A DNA stretch of 64,000 nt from Asterias rubens (GCF_902459465.1 NC_047076.1:558001-622000); one strand, 5' to 3'; shown: positions 27,001 through 64,000, counted from the stretch's first letter. The notes: generated by a model not told the origin, from the sequence alone. Numbers and translations: made by a program.

Positions 27001-30000
27001 AATTTTCTACGTGCAGATTGCCTGGAACTCAGCCTGAAGTTGCCCCGTGTGTGTTGTGAGACACTTGTCAAAGAAGTTCATACTTTAAGTTAAATTAATA
27101 AACCTAAATGAAGACGAGCAGCAGAGTATACTGTTCGAAACGTCGAGACCAAACCTGCGGCTCACTCAGAGTCAATTCACACTAAACTAAAGAGATTTAC
27201 TCAAGGTTGTACCCGCAAGTTTACTATTTATTTTATAGTTTCTTGCTAAACCTAAATTGGTTTTTAAAAGCTTATACCTTTGTGCATGTATCTGGTTCTC
27301 TACATCTGACGTTCCTTGCATGTACACTCCATGATCTACCAACATCTTCTGATAAAACATAGTCGCAGGAACTTTCGAAGTCAAACCTCCTGTTGTCATA
27401 GGTACGGTAGTGACCAGTGTTCCAGATCATGCATGTTGCGAAGGGTAGTCTTATACCTTGGGTCATGAGGACCATGTCCTGCCGGTTTTGGTCTAAGAAA
27501 AAGAACAGACAGGGGAAAAAAAACTTTTGAAAACATCATCCCGTATAAATTTTTAGTTTGGATTTAGCCCCTAATGGGGGTATTTTCCCTTCCCCAAATC
27601 CTTTTCATGTTTTCCTAGCGAAAGTCACTGCCAAATCTGTGGTAAAAATCAACTTCTTTAAATCAATTGATGGGGCTTCCCCTCTACAAAATATAGATCC
27701 CTTTCATCCATGTAAATCGGTAATCGGGGTGACCGAAAAAAAGAAAAGACAACAATTAAATCGAAAAATTACTGCCATTATTTTCCTAACCTCGTGGGAC
27801 GTAAACATTTAGATATAAATGTAGCCCTATTATAATACAGGTTGAAGTGAAGATGAAAAATTGCCCAAACAAAACAAAAATAATTATAAGCAAACATTCT
27901 TACCGATGACATTTCGTTCACACTGGTGTCCTTTGAATCCATATGGACAAGTACACTTATTAGGAGCAATACAACTGCCGCCATTCTTACAGGGAAGACT
28001 GCACATTGCTGTTAAAAAAAAATTTTAAAAATAAAAACCAAGCATTATTAAAAAATTACAAAACGTAAGATGGAAAAAATACTTAATTTTCCCCCGTCTA
28101 TTAATTCTGGTTGTGAAGCCAACGACTCACAGGTTGTGGGTTCGAATCCCACCCGAGTAAAAATAATGTCTGTTATTTTTTTCTTCTTACAGAACTCGGG
28201 AAAGACCTATAACTATAACCTATAACTGAGTATAAAAAATACAGTGCTAACACACATCGGTGCACGGATAAAACCCAAATTAATTTTAATAAAGGAAGTT
28301 TCAGTTTTAGATGTGGGAGGAAAACCCCAGCAAAAAAAAAACATTCCAGAGCAAACCCAGGAAATCATCCGGTTTAGGGACTGAAACCCAATCATAGTGC
28401 ACATGTGTGATTTGAACGGGGTTCCAAGACTTGGAAGGCAAGGCAAGATACCACTAGGTCAAAAAGTCAGGGAATGGCTTATAAAAGTGTTTCTTACTTT
28501 GATCACAGAGTTTTCCTTCCCATCCTGGGCAGCATTTCCTCCTAGACGTCTCCTGAACCTTTTGCATCTTGAGAGAGGCAGGTCTTCATAAAGACAGACA
28601 AAAACTACAATTACAAAACTCAAATCTTAAGTTTCAAGTTCGAAGGAGAGTCCATTTTTTGTTTAATTGAAAACACCCACATATTGTCATCAGAAGACCA
28701 ACTTCACTGAGTGCAATCTCAACTTTGTGCCCGGGTTTTTATTTAAATTAATTCGAAATCAGTTAAATTCAATTCAATTCAACTGTTTTATTGTCACACA
28801 TGTATATACATATACAGTGAATTTCACTTCGGCTTGCGAGTCTAAACAATATTAAAAATTACAAAAATACAGAAAACCCTATTGAAGTGTCTCATTTCTG
28901 GCAGGAAATTTTTTAATTATTTCGCAGGGTGACAGGGGGGCCTACATACAAATAATGATGAGTTTGATTCAATGGACGGACAAGTTAAGATGGGTTTAAT
29001 CTTAAGACTAGAGGAAGAGTAACTTTTCAAGCAAAAGTTAAATAAAACCAAAAGATGCATCGTGAGGCAGTACCGATAAATGTCTTTGAACTTACTTGCA
29101 CACGGACAAAGTGAGATTAATTCAATCTTAAAACTATAGAAAGAGTAACTCTTACAGTAAACAGTAAACACAACCAAAAACATGTAGGCCTATGTACGGC
29201 AAGGTATAAGTAATTGCCTTCAAATTTACTTGTAAACGAAACAAGGTAAGATGGATTCAATTTTTTATCCCCCCGCTTTTTTCGGCGCTTGTGCTGTGGA
29301 TGTTGTATGAAATAAATAAATTAACTGTAAGACTACAGGAAGAGTAACTTTTCAAGTAAAAAGTAAATACAGCCAAAAAAGATGCACCACAAGGTACCAA
29401 TAATTGTCTTCAAACTTACTTGTAAACGTAACAAGGTGCAGTCGGTTCCCCTCTATCAACTCCTTTCATCTTGTCTTCATCCAGAAGGAAGCCGCTCTCT
29501 TTGTACCTCTCGAGTGCCTCACATGGTACAGTGAGGTCCTCTCGAGGTACGAGCACCTCTTCCTCCTTAGTTACGGTGTCGTCACAAAAATGGGTGCTGT
29601 TGGCCAAACCATGGTAACAGAAGGGGGTACAAACAATATTAGTGTATTGTTTTATCAAATTAAGGTGTATAATAAAATCCCGAATCACGGTTGTCTTATA
29701 AGTTCACCGAAACTTAATGAGAGCCGATGGGAATCTAAATCAAATAAAGTCTTTGCATTAGCATTTTAATGTGACATCACTCTTTGTAATGCAATTAAGA
29801 TAATACACAATTTAAGATCACTATCAGCTGTTATCTGTAAATAAAAAAAATCAGCCCAGAAGTATTCCAAAAACCAAAATACAAAGTGATTAAAATTGCA
29901 TATCAGGTAATTTTTAAACAGTATTTTTTTTAACGATACATTGAATAAATTCACAAGAAAAGTCAAATGTACCATCACATTTTGTTGAATCGCATATACC

Positions 30001-30426
30001 TTTACTATACCTTTAAAGGCAGTGGACACTACCGGTAATTACTCAAAATAATTATTATTAGCATAAAACCTTACTTGGTAACGAGTAATGGGGAGAGGTT
30101 GATGGTATAAAACATTGGGAGAAACGGCTCCATTAGTGTCCAGTGTCTTAATAATAATGTTGTTTTATACACAAACATAAATACCACACCCGTCCTACCT
30201 CATAACAACACTGTGTCGACTCTTACCCGACCCCCTATGTCTGAGTTGTACATTATTTCAATGACAACAATCTTGAAATTATTTTCTCGATGCAATTTTA
30301 AAACAATTATTTCTAAAATAACATTAATGTGAGAATAAATGCTTACATTTGTTGAGCTGCTACGGGATAGATTCCATTAAAAGTCCAAACGAATAAGATG
30401 AAGAGAAGAAATTCTAGTCTTTCCAT
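1..30426 (-). CDS. SSPO-like: Gene B: SCO-spondin-like EMI/vWD/LDLa/F5-8C protein, 5' part (47 exons)
   Basis: Second gene of the pair, with a complete N-terminus. Coding segments high to low: 30426-30347, 29596-29420, 28583-28498, 28008-27904, 27492-27278, 25862-25763, 25372-25214, 24549-24467, 24042-23920, 22504-22351, 22054-21808, 20930-20792, 20417-20124, 19716-19311, 18887-18647, 18122-17939, 17627-17533, 17025-16979, 16574-16236, 15770-15568, 14274-14147, 13810-13701, 12577-12431, 11909-11816, 11469-11423, seven LDLa exons (10504 to 6247), 5086-5057, 4266-4129, then duplicated linker and F5/8C exons to base 1. This gives about 2,550 codons with every junction in phase. Signal peptide, EMI, EGF-like, three vWD-C8-TIL blocks and an LDLa string are the established start of SCO-spondin. 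TSP1 and knot modules are not in view and should lie left of base 1. Because gene A ends in a stop and gene B starts with a signal peptide, they are two genes, not one. Confidence 0.87.
165..321 (-). CDS. Gene B exon: F5/8C domain B, second part (copy 2)
   Basis: 157 bp, phase 0 to 1; protein identical to copy 1. Confidence 0.77.
435..748 (-). CDS. Gene B exon: F5/8C domain B, first part (copy 2)
   Basis: 314 bp, phase 1 to 0. Relative to copy 1: E for V, R for G, V for I, Q for W, D for H, R for G. Nine base differences, seven of them replacing. Confidence 0.76.
870..1022 (-). CDS. Gene B exon: linker T2 (copy 2)
   Basis: 153 bp, phase 1-1; only silent differences from copy 1 seen by eye. 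Confidence 0.75.
1142..1295 (-). CDS. Gene B exon: F5/8C domain A, second part (copy 2)
   Basis: 154 bp, phase 0 to 1. Two replacement differences from copy 1 (M for I in DYMLQG; A for V in DRAVV). Confidence 0.76.
1393..1739 (-). CDS. Gene B exon: F5/8C domain A, first part (copy 2)
   Basis: 347 bp, phase 1 to 0. By eye it differs from copy 1 by one base (Asp for Ala in DTVKDDS), so the duplication is very recent. Confidence 0.75.
1870..2040 (-). CDS. Gene B exon: linker T1, second copy
   Basis: 171 bp, phase 1-1; same peptide as 3847-4017 apart from a few substitutions (KSTAPSK for KSTSPSK). Confidence 0.78.
2143..2299 (-). CDS. Gene B exon: divergent F5/8C domain B, second part (copy 1)
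   Basis: 157 bp, phase 0 to 1. [41 protein letters not shown]. The LxVAILGC closing motif equals that of the gene A domain (RCAILGC). Confidence 0.78.
2412..2725 (-). CDS. Gene B exon: divergent F5/8C domain B, first part (copy 1)
   Basis: 314 bp, phase 1 to 0. [60 protein letters not shown]. Differs from its second copy at six residues. Confidence 0.76.
2847..2999 (-). CDS. Gene B exon: linker T2 (copy 1)
   Basis: 153 bp, phase 1-1. [20 protein letters not shown] and [21 protein letters not shown]-glycosylation-prone spacer between domains A and B. Confidence 0.75.
3119..3272 (-). CDS. Gene B exon: divergent F5/8C domain A, second part (copy 1)
   Basis: 154 bp, phase 0 to 1. [39 protein letters not shown]: the closing LRLDFLGC is the F5/8C end. 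Confidence 0.76.
3370..3716 (-). CDS. Gene B exon: divergent F5/8C domain A, first part (copy 1)
   Basis: 347 bp, phase 1 to 0. [60 protein letters not shown]. Strand pattern and phases match the gene A F5/8C exon, though the sequence is far from the consensus. Confidence 0.75.
3847..4017 (-). CDS. Gene B exon: linker T1, first copy
   Basis: 171 bp, phase 1-1. [20 protein letters not shown] and [20 protein letters not shown]. Begins the duplicated unit; copies at 1870-2040 and 1-62. Confidence 0.78.
4129..4266 (-). CDS. Gene B exon: Thr-rich linker
   Basis: 138 bp, phase 1-1, donor [26 protein letters not shown] and [20 protein letters not shown]. Cysteine-free spacer between LDLa modules and the F5/8C tandem. 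Confidence 0.72.
5057..5086 (-). CDS. Gene B 30-bp microexon
   Basis: Encodes TTVAIVTTS between acceptor TTATTCAG and donor GTAAAC, phase 1-1. The first two bases (GT) complete the last cysteine of LDLa 7. Upstream sequence is a good polypyrimidine tract. Rests on splice sites, phase and the cysteine rescue; no domain evidence. Confidence 0.6.
5458..5847. mobile_element. MITE-like element with inverted termini, family 1
   Basis: About 390 bp bounded by TTTAAAGGCAGTGGACAC and its reverse complement. Same family at 23109-23473, 60207-60579 and a deleted form at 30012-30151. Non-coding; a likely non-autonomous DNA transposon. Confidence 0.8.
6247..6357 (-). CDS. Gene B exon: LDLa 7
   Basis: 111 bp, phase 1-1. 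[32 protein letters not shown]. The sixth cysteine is not complete here: the exon ends with T, and the GT that starts the next exon (5057-5086) finishes the codon. Confidence 0.85.
6485..6573. mobile_element. Small MITE, family 3
   Basis: About 90 bp with TAGACCCCTTGCA termini. Related pieces (GACCCCTTGCA, ACGTCACACG) at 20970-21160, 44030-44130 and 51230-51375. Confidence 0.7.
6913..7023 (-). CDS. Gene B exon: LDLa 6
   Basis: 111 bp, phase 1-1. [33 protein letters not shown]. The acidic cage is partly altered (KNGEDEQ), so calcium binding may be weaker. Confidence 0.83.
7311..7433 (-). CDS. Gene B exon: LDLa 5 (variant)
   Basis: 123 bp, phase 1-1. [40 protein letters not shown]. Extra cysteines (CSC and DCSGC) distinguish it from the canonical module. 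Confidence 0.82.
8031..8150 (-). CDS. Gene B exon: LDLa 4
   Basis: 120 bp, phase 1-1. [36 protein letters not shown]. Confidence 0.88.
8684..8806 (-). CDS. Gene B exon: LDLa 3
   Basis: 123 bp, phase 1-1. [37 protein letters not shown]. Same long calcium loop as gene A 62275-62397 (DGEMDCGFNDAADEINC), suggesting orthologous positions in the two genes. Confidence 0.88.
9684..9797 (-). CDS. Gene B exon: LDLa 2
   Basis: 114 bp, phase 1-1. [35 protein letters not shown]. Confidence 0.88.
9853..9972. mobile_element. Foldback element, family 2
   Basis: GGTAGCACCAAGTGTAAATC at the left pairs with GATTTACACATCGTGCTACC at the right; about 120 bp, in the intron between LDLa 1 and LDLa 2. Confidence 0.75.
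10385..10504 (-). CDS. Gene B exon: LDLa 1
   Basis: 120 bp, phase 1-1. [35 protein letters not shown]. All six cysteines are present. Confidence 0.88.
11423..11469 (-). CDS. Gene B 47-bp exon: TIL3 tail
   Basis: 47 bp, phase 2 to 1: [15 protein letters not shown]. Leads directly into the LDLa string. Confidence 0.83.
11816..11909 (-). CDS. Gene B exon: TIL module 3, second part
   Basis: 94 bp, phase 1 to 2. [30 protein letters not shown] with a split cysteine at the donor. Confidence 0.86.
12249..12398. mobile_element. hAT-like MITE
   Basis: 150 bp bounded by GGGTGCGTTCGTTTAGCTTC and its perfect inverse. The terminus resembles hAT elements; no clear 8-bp target duplication was seen. Confidence 0.7.
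12431..12577 (-). CDS. Gene B exon: TIL module 3, first part
   Basis: 147 bp, phase 1-1. [40 protein letters not shown]. Its 5' half and acceptor are repeated four more times upstream in the intron (12635-13140); this copy is the only one joined to a complete 3' half and a good donor (GTAAG). Confidence 0.88.
12507..13140 (-). repeat. 128-bp tandem array made of a split exon plus intron
   Basis: Unit starts at 12507, 12635, 12763, 12891 and 13019. Each carries the first about 70 bases of the TIL3 exon, its acceptor (CTTACAG before CGATG) and about 55 bp of intron. Copies 2/4 and 3/5 resemble each other, implying a later 256-bp dimer duplication. Only the first copy is joined to a functional exon end. 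Confidence 0.92.
13701..13810 (-). CDS. Gene B exon: C8 domain 3, second part
   Basis: 110 bp, phase 2 to 1. [36 protein letters not shown]. The [15 protein letters not shown] motif is diagnostic for C8. Confidence 0.9.
14147..14274 (-). CDS. Gene B exon: C8 domain 3, first part
   Basis: 128 bp, phase 0 to 2. [42 protein letters not shown]. Typical C8 start. Confidence 0.87.
14908..15000 (+). repeat. tRNA-derived SINE fragment
   Basis: A-box-like TAGACAGCTCAGTTGGTAGA and B-box GGTTCGAATCCCACT in tRNA spacing, but the acceptor and anticodon stems do not pair well, so it is not a functional tRNA. Similar pieces at 40028-40110, 4661-4700 and 28125-28160. Confidence 0.65.
15309..15456. mobile_element. 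GC-rich palindrome
   Basis: About 148 bp: GTTTTCGGATCCGTTCGTGC with GTCTTGGTGCAAGACGTTTC on one arm, inverse on the other. Its GC content exceeds the surroundings. It lies in the vWD3/C8-3 intron. Confidence 0.75.
15568..15770 (-). CDS. Gene B exon: vWD domain 3 end and start of C8-3
   Basis: 203 bp, phase 1 to 0. [64 protein letters not shown] is the vWD closing signature. Confidence 0.9.
16236..16574 (-). CDS. Gene B exon: vWD domain 3, main part
   Basis: 339 bp, phase 1-1. [60 protein letters not shown] and [13 protein letters not shown]. The clearest vWD domain in the window. Confidence 0.92.
16705..16790 (-). repeat. Partial copy of the vWD3 exon 5' end
   Basis: About 80 bp matching 16538-16620: the first codons of exon 16236-16574, the acceptor region and the adjoining intron (GACAAATAATATAACCACAA). 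The acceptor is changed from CTGCAG to CTATGC-like sequence. Confidence 0.82.
16979..17025 (-). CDS. Gene B 47-bp exon: TIL tail
   Basis: 47 bp, phase 2 to 1: [18 protein letters not shown] is a possible N-glycosylation site. Same size and phase as 11423-11469 and 36662-36708. Confidence 0.84.
17533..17627 (-). CDS. Gene B exon: second half of the extra TIL
   Basis: 95 bp, phase 0 to 2. [20 protein letters not shown] and [11 protein letters not shown], with the last cysteine split across the donor. Confidence 0.84.
17939..18122 (-). CDS. Gene B exon: TIL tail plus extra TIL module
   Basis: 184 bp, phase 2 to 0. [15 protein letters not shown] then [20 protein letters not shown] and [12 protein letters not shown]: a second, additional TIL between vWD2 and vWD3, as in vertebrate SCO-spondin and VWF-like proteins. 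Confidence 0.85.
18647..18887 (-). CDS. Gene B exon: TIL module 2
   Basis: 241 bp, phase 1 to 2. [60 protein letters not shown]. Split cysteine at donor. Confidence 0.88.
19311..19716 (-). CDS. Gene B exon: end of vWD 2 plus entire C8 domain 2
   Basis: 406 bp, phase 0 to 1. [20 protein letters not shown] (end of vWD), [72 protein letters not shown]. Unlike C8-1 and C8-3, this C8 is not split by an intron. Confidence 0.88.
20124..20417 (-). CDS. Gene B exon: vWD domain 2, central part
   Basis: 294 bp, phase 0-0. [60 protein letters not shown] and [10 protein letters not shown]. Standard vWD core. Confidence 0.87.
20792..20930 (-). CDS. Gene B exon: TIL tail and start of vWD domain 2
   Basis: 139 bp, phase 2 to 0. 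[18 protein letters not shown] then [20 protein letters not shown] and CGYTLVE, the start of the second vWD domain. Confidence 0.86.
21808..22054 (-). CDS. Gene B exon: TIL module 1
   Basis: 247 bp, phase 1 to 2. [59 protein letters not shown]. Final cysteine split at the donor, as in the other TIL exons. Confidence 0.88.
22351..22504 (-). CDS. Gene B exon: C8 domain 1, second part
   Basis: 154 bp, phase 0 to 1. [40 protein letters not shown], ending in GFC. Typical second half of C8. Confidence 0.85.
22605..22772. mobile_element. Near-perfect foldback element, family 2
   Basis: 168 bp hairpin: GTTTGCGGTAATTCACCATG at one end pairs with CATGGTGTTACCGCAAAC at the other, with arms of about 75 bp. 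Related termini at 8439 and 9853-9972. Confidence 0.8.
23109..23473. mobile_element. MITE family 1 copy
   Basis: About 365 bp, starts TTAAAGGCACTGGACACC and ends with the inverse (CCAATAGTGTCCAGTGCCTT). Opposite orientation to 5458-5847. Lies in the intron between the two C8-1 exons. Confidence 0.8.
23920..24042 (-). CDS. Gene B exon: C8 domain 1, first part
   Basis: 123 bp, phase 0-0, donor [46 protein letters not shown]8 modules carry eight conserved cysteines between vWD and TIL. Confidence 0.82.
24467..24549 (-). CDS. Gene B exon: vWD1 to C8 connector
   Basis: 83 bp, phase 1 to 0: [20 protein letters not shown] then WKVTTDGQ. The W at the end of this stretch is typical of the vWD-C8 link. 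Confidence 0.82.
24827..25101. mobile_element. Large palindrome (foldback element)
   Basis: About 275 bp with arms of roughly 130 bp. The centre is near 24963 (CGGCCATTTAATAAATGGCC), with matching outer ends TTATAAAATGCAT and ATGCATTTTATAA. Arms differ at scattered sites, so it is not an assembly mirror artefact by appearance. Confidence 0.8.
25214..25372 (-). CDS. Gene B exon: vWD domain 1, end
   Basis: 159 bp, phase 1-1. [20 protein letters not shown] and [14 protein letters not shown]: [13 protein letters not shown] is the signature end of a vWD domain. Confidence 0.88.
25763..25862 (-). CDS. Gene B exon: vWD domain 1, middle
   Basis: 100 bp, phase 0 to 1. [20 protein letters not shown] and [13 protein letters not shown]. 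Matches the middle beta-strands of vWD domains. Confidence 0.8.
26669..26842. mobile_element. MITE, family 4
   Basis: About 174 bp, termini CCGTCGATTTCACAAA and inverse, rich in TTAGGA/TCCTAA motifs internally. In the vWD1 intron. Confidence 0.75.
27278..27492 (-). CDS. Gene B exon: vWD domain 1, start
   Basis: 215 bp, phase 1 to 0, donor [45 protein letters not shown] and [13 protein letters not shown]: the usual C-x(3)-HYxTFDxxxFxFxGxCxYVL start of a von Willebrand D domain. Confidence 0.88.
27904..28008 (-). CDS. Gene B exon: EGF-like domain
   Basis: 105 bp, phase 1-1. [20 protein letters not shown] then [14 protein letters not shown]: six cysteines in EGF order with the CxCPxGFxGxxC ending. 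No calcium-binding consensus at its start. Confidence 0.87.
28498..28583 (-). CDS. Gene B exon: EMI domain, C-terminal part
   Basis: 86 bp, phase 2 to 1, choosing the acceptor after TTTATGAAG because only that keeps phase. [20 protein letters not shown] then GKLCDQ: CCPGWEGxxC is the EMI signature end. Confidence 0.8.
28960..29450 (-). repeat. Decayed copies of the EMI exon 3' end
   Basis: Sequence like ACTTACTTGTAAACG (donor plus end of exon 29420-29596) recurs near 29092 and 29227, each with a downstream GGAAGAGTAACTTTTCAAG-like intron block. The copies are diverged. Confidence 0.7.
29420..29596 (-). CDS. Gene B exon: EMI domain, first part
   Basis: 177 bp, phase 2 to 2. [37 protein letters not shown] and [10 protein letters not shown]. 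The cysteine pattern and the continuation into CCPGWEG in the next exon identify an EMI domain, the usual N-terminal module of SCO-spondin and emilins. Decayed copies of its 3' end lie downstream. Confidence 0.8.
30012..30151. mobile_element. MITE family 1, internally deleted
   Basis: Both ends are present (TTTAAAGGCAGTGGACACTA and TAGTGTCCAGTGTCTTA) but only about 140 bp in total, in the first intron of gene B. Confidence 0.75.
30347..30426 (-). CDS. Gene B exon 1: start codon and signal peptide
   Basis: ATG at 30426-30424. [18 protein letters not shown] then IYPVAAQQ: short charged start, hydrophobic core and an AxA-type cleavage region, a typical secretory signal. 80 bp, ends in phase 2 at donor GTAAGC. 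No upstream coding was seen. Confidence 0.83.
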
Positions 30427-33305
30427 CCCTTCACCTCAAGTCCAAAAACACTAATGAATTAAAATCCACTCATTCCCAAGCAAAAATTGATCCAATACCC
30501 ATAACCATAATTTATTGCTTTACGTAAGCTTAATAATTTTGTTTTATTCCACATTACTCAATTGCTGATGTTTGCACATTTTTTTGGACATGAAACCTTC
30601 AGTAATCAACCGTGACAAAGGGAGTGCAAGTAACAGTTTGCATTTAGTACTTTGATGTTAGTGATTAATCAAAGAATTAAAAGCAACAATTTTAAAAGTA
30701 ATTGTTGTTCAGGGTCACTCTGAACATGACGAACGGATGCTACATGCTGAGACCATTGTCAAAGAAAAAGAGTAAAAAGGAACTCTTTGTTATAAATTGA
30801 AAAGATTCAGACAACAGACTGCATCAAGTATCTGCAATGATTTAATAACGGGTATGGCAACATGTGTATAGTATTGGTGCTGATACTCTCATTCCCAACA
30901 TAGGTCTTACTGAATTGCTGACTTGCATAACCATTCTGACAACAAATTGTCTTGGCTAGACTATAAAACAGAATGCGAGTCTGTCAAGCATTGCTTTTAT
31001 CGAGCACTGACCCTTGTGTAATGAGTATACAACTGTATAATTATTGATACTTTATGGAGAATGTTTGATTGTCATACGTCTTACACTAGTTGTCGAGCTA
31101 AATGCGCAATCAAAATCTGAATAATAGCGGCAAAGCATTATGGAAACACCACACAAACACCACACAAACTTGTTATAAGTCAATAAAGACCCCCCCCCCC
31201 CGGGAGAATCCAGGACGTCAGGTACGGACTGCAAAACCCAATCCACATGGAATCGAACCGGGGTCCACATAGGTGAAAGGCAGTGAAGAAACCACTGAGC
31301 CAACGCCATACTGACATAAGGGGACGGAATCATGCCATTAAACACCACAAACTCCACATGTAATATCAGGTTGAAAGACAATGCATTTTTATAAATTATA
31401 ACACACAGTTTAAGTCCATAAATAATGTGAAAATCTACCGTATAGTCTTACCCCTCAACCAGAAGATGACCCAGACTTCGGCGGCGTCCATGCAATAACT
31501 GTACACGTGACCAAGGCAAAATTTCTTAGAACTGCTCAAGCAGAAAATACTGCTTAAAAATCCCTGCTTAGTAGTAAAGAGCAGGGTACCAATCACAAAT
31601 TGTCCGTGGGGCATGGTATTCTGGCTGGTAACCTTATTCTGGTTAGCAAAATTGTGTTGTGCTTAAGCAGCTCTAAGAAATAAGATGTCGTAATCTTCAC
31701 CTTCCTCACATAACTCTCGTCAAAGTGGTTACAACTTACGGCCGGTGTCGCATGCAATAATATGTCCTCTATGCAATACTATCCGGAGGACATTGTTGCA
31801 TATGCAACAACGTCTGCCGGACGGTTTTGCATATGCAATCGTGTCCGCCCGGACGCTGCTGCATAATGCAATTGTGTCCGCCCGGACACATTTGCATATG
31901 CAGTTGTGTCCGCCCCGTGCAAAACCGACCTTGCAGTAAATTAACCGCCATTGGTTCAACTTGTTTTTTTGTACAAGATGCACGCTCGCTTACGCGCGCA
32001 CATGCATGTCCACCGGGCGGTTTTTGCATAGCCCCAGACACGATTGCAAATGCAAAAGTGTCCAGAGCGGACAGTATTGCATGGCGGACACAATTGCATC
32101 TGACACCTGTATTTTTTTCCGCAATGATCTGCATAATAAAACTTGTAGAATGCCAGTATACTTGTAATTAGCCGGTTTGCTGGATGGGGAAAGAAGCTTG
32201 CAATGTTCTCATAGCTGTGTTTAGGAATGTAGGCGTTATTGTGAGACATTTTTGGGAGAGCTTAATCTTGACCAACATATTGGTCAGAAATGAATGCAAC
32301 GTCACGAATGAGCGACTTCAAGAAATTGCTAAATAATGGTGTCTAGATCACGGGGAGGGCTTGTTGGGGAGGGGGTGGGGTAAGTGGGAAGTCAAATAGA
32401 CGATAATGAAAATCATCCCTTGTGGAGAAAGGAAAATAAATACTCTGTTATAATTTGTTCCCATTTCCTACCCTGGCGACGTAGAAATATATATATATTT
32501 TTTTCTCCGCAATTTAATTTTACTCTTAAGAAGCATTAGGGAGACCCCAGAAACTTAATAAAAGAAAGTCATGACTTGTATCTCAGAATTATGAATAACA
32601 TGAGTCATATACTATGAAAGATAATGTCATAATCATGAGATTGACTAAGTTACAATGATGAGATTTAAGTAAAATTTATTAACTTAACTTTTGTTTCTCT
32701 CAATGTCCCATTAACGCCTCCATAACCTCAACTAGCTAGTGAAACTCAAAACAATTTACTCCCATCCCGTGGACTAATCTACAACTAACCACAACTACAA
32801 CAAACAACAAAATGAACACATCTTTCTTTGCAAATAAATTTATTATCATTGAATACATAGACCTAATTTTCTATTTTTAGCAACAGTAGAATCTTAAGTA
32901 CCAACAACAAACAATTTTTATTAATCACAATTGACTTTTCAAAAAATAGTTAATGGCCTGAATTTGCGACCCTAGCAGAGTCTTTCTTGCTAAATTGACT
33001 TTTATTAGATTGTAATACGAATCTGTTGATCAAGTGATTTAACAAATGATGACCAATCACTATGGACTGACCATTATCAAAGAGTGTGATTTTGGTATTA
33101 ATGAGAAAATAGAAGTATCCGTTGCAAACTGTGGTACAAATGCAAAAAAAAGTAAATGGCAACATGACAGAATAATTTATTGGCTGTAACAAATACTGCT
33201 AAATGTTGAAAGTCTCAACTTTGAAAAAAATGTGTCTACATTATTTAAGTTTATTAACAATCATTAATAGTTTATTAACAATCATCAAATACATTAAATA
33301 AACTT
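30427..33305. other. Intergenic spacer between gene A and gene B
   Basis: About 2.9 kb separates the end of gene A from the start of gene B. It must contain the gene B promoter, but I see no convincing TATA box on the minus strand near the ATG. It holds a MITE-like foldback (31525-31680), a SINE-like piece around 31180-31320 with a C homopolymer, and the palindrome-rich tandem repeat at 31741-32110. Confidence 0.7.
31741..32110. repeat. Degenerate roughly 32-bp tandem repeat of alternating palindromes
   Basis: About ten decayed units alternate a GTCCGCCCGGAC-like palindrome with TTTGCATATGCAA-like palindromes. The clearest unit starts (GTGTCCG) are at 31841, 31874 and 31906. It is about 1.3 kb upstream of the gene B ATG. 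The AT halves resemble POU/octamer sites (ATTTGCAT); a regulatory role is only inferred. Confidence 0.6.
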
Positions 33306-33480
33306 TTTATTGCACAATATTGGAATGAAAAGCATTTTGAATCAACCCATACAATCAGCCCCACAGACATGTGAGCAAAATTACATTGTTATTAATTTAA
33401 AGATTAATTCTAGGTTTCTAAGGTTCTTAAAGTCGGTAGTCAGTCCGTAGTCTTCATTCATTGCCATGGTAACTCTTCTC
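33306..33480 (-). other. Gene A 3' UTR with polyadenylation signal
   Basis: After the TGA there is AT-rich sequence with a canonical AATAAA on the minus strand at 33311-33306, giving a short UTR of about 170 to 200 nt. Inferred from motif position only. Confidence 0.5.
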
Positions 33481-63929
<30,449 letters not shown>

Positions 63930-64000
63930 CTAATCAGAAACAAAATCAGAAAAATGGAAATGTGTAATTTACAACAAGATAATATTATTTGTTTTGACCC

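Noticed and set aside
31729-32249. Several overlapping ORFs on both strands between the genes
   Set aside because: All derive from the palindromic 32-bp tandem repeat and mirror each other across strands.

Overview
The window is intron-rich animal DNA carrying two very large, secreted, modular extracellular-matrix genes, both on the minus strand and head-to-tail. The domain set (EMI, EGF-like, vWD-C8-TIL, LDL-receptor class A, factor 5/8 C, thrombospondin type 1, VWC-like, C-terminal cystine knot) and its order are those of SCO-spondin, the Reissner-fibre glycoprotein. The organism is most likely an echinoderm, probably a sea star: several short inverted-repeat elements in the introns look like families I remember from asteroid genomes. 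That species call is memory-based and moderate. I see no bacterial genes, no CRISPR, no functional tRNA or rRNA gene and no convincing plus-strand host gene.

Gene A (upstream; enters from beyond 64000 and ends at a TGA at 33481-33483) is seen as its last 28 exons, about 5,100 codons. In transcript order: LDLa exons; a 6.05 kb exon with one LDLa followed by a Thr/Pro/Tyr mucin-like array; one F5/8C domain in two exons; a linker plus LDLa exon; a second giant exon (5.2 kb) of the same nonapeptide array ending in a damaged LDLa; then TSP1, TIL and VWC modules; a cystine-knot exon; and a tiny last exon. Gene B begins at an ATG at 30424-30426, about 3 kb downstream of the end of gene A. It runs through signal peptide, EMI, EGF-like, three vWD-C8-TIL blocks, seven LDLa exons, a 30-bp microexon, Thr-rich linkers and a recent 1.98-kb tandem duplication of paired divergent F5/8C domains, which continues past base 1. 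Its TSP1/knot end should lie outside the window. Exon boundaries were set by GT/AG sites plus reading-phase continuity: every junction in both genes is phase-compatible except the 3' end of the second giant exon, where a one-base excess breaks the frame.

The locus is still being rearranged. There are two coding minisatellites sharing a spacer peptide, a nearly identical tandem domain duplication, and at least five tandem duplications that straddle an exon-intron border and leave orphan splice sites in introns (EMI, vWD3, TIL3, TSP1 and LDLa exons). The intergenic spacer holds an unusual roughly 32-bp repeat of alternating palindromes. Introns also carry MITE-like foldback elements, tRNA-derived SINE pieces, a LINE tail and a long (TAA)n tract. 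Introns not listed separately showed me nothing beyond AT-rich sequence and unclassified repeat fragments.
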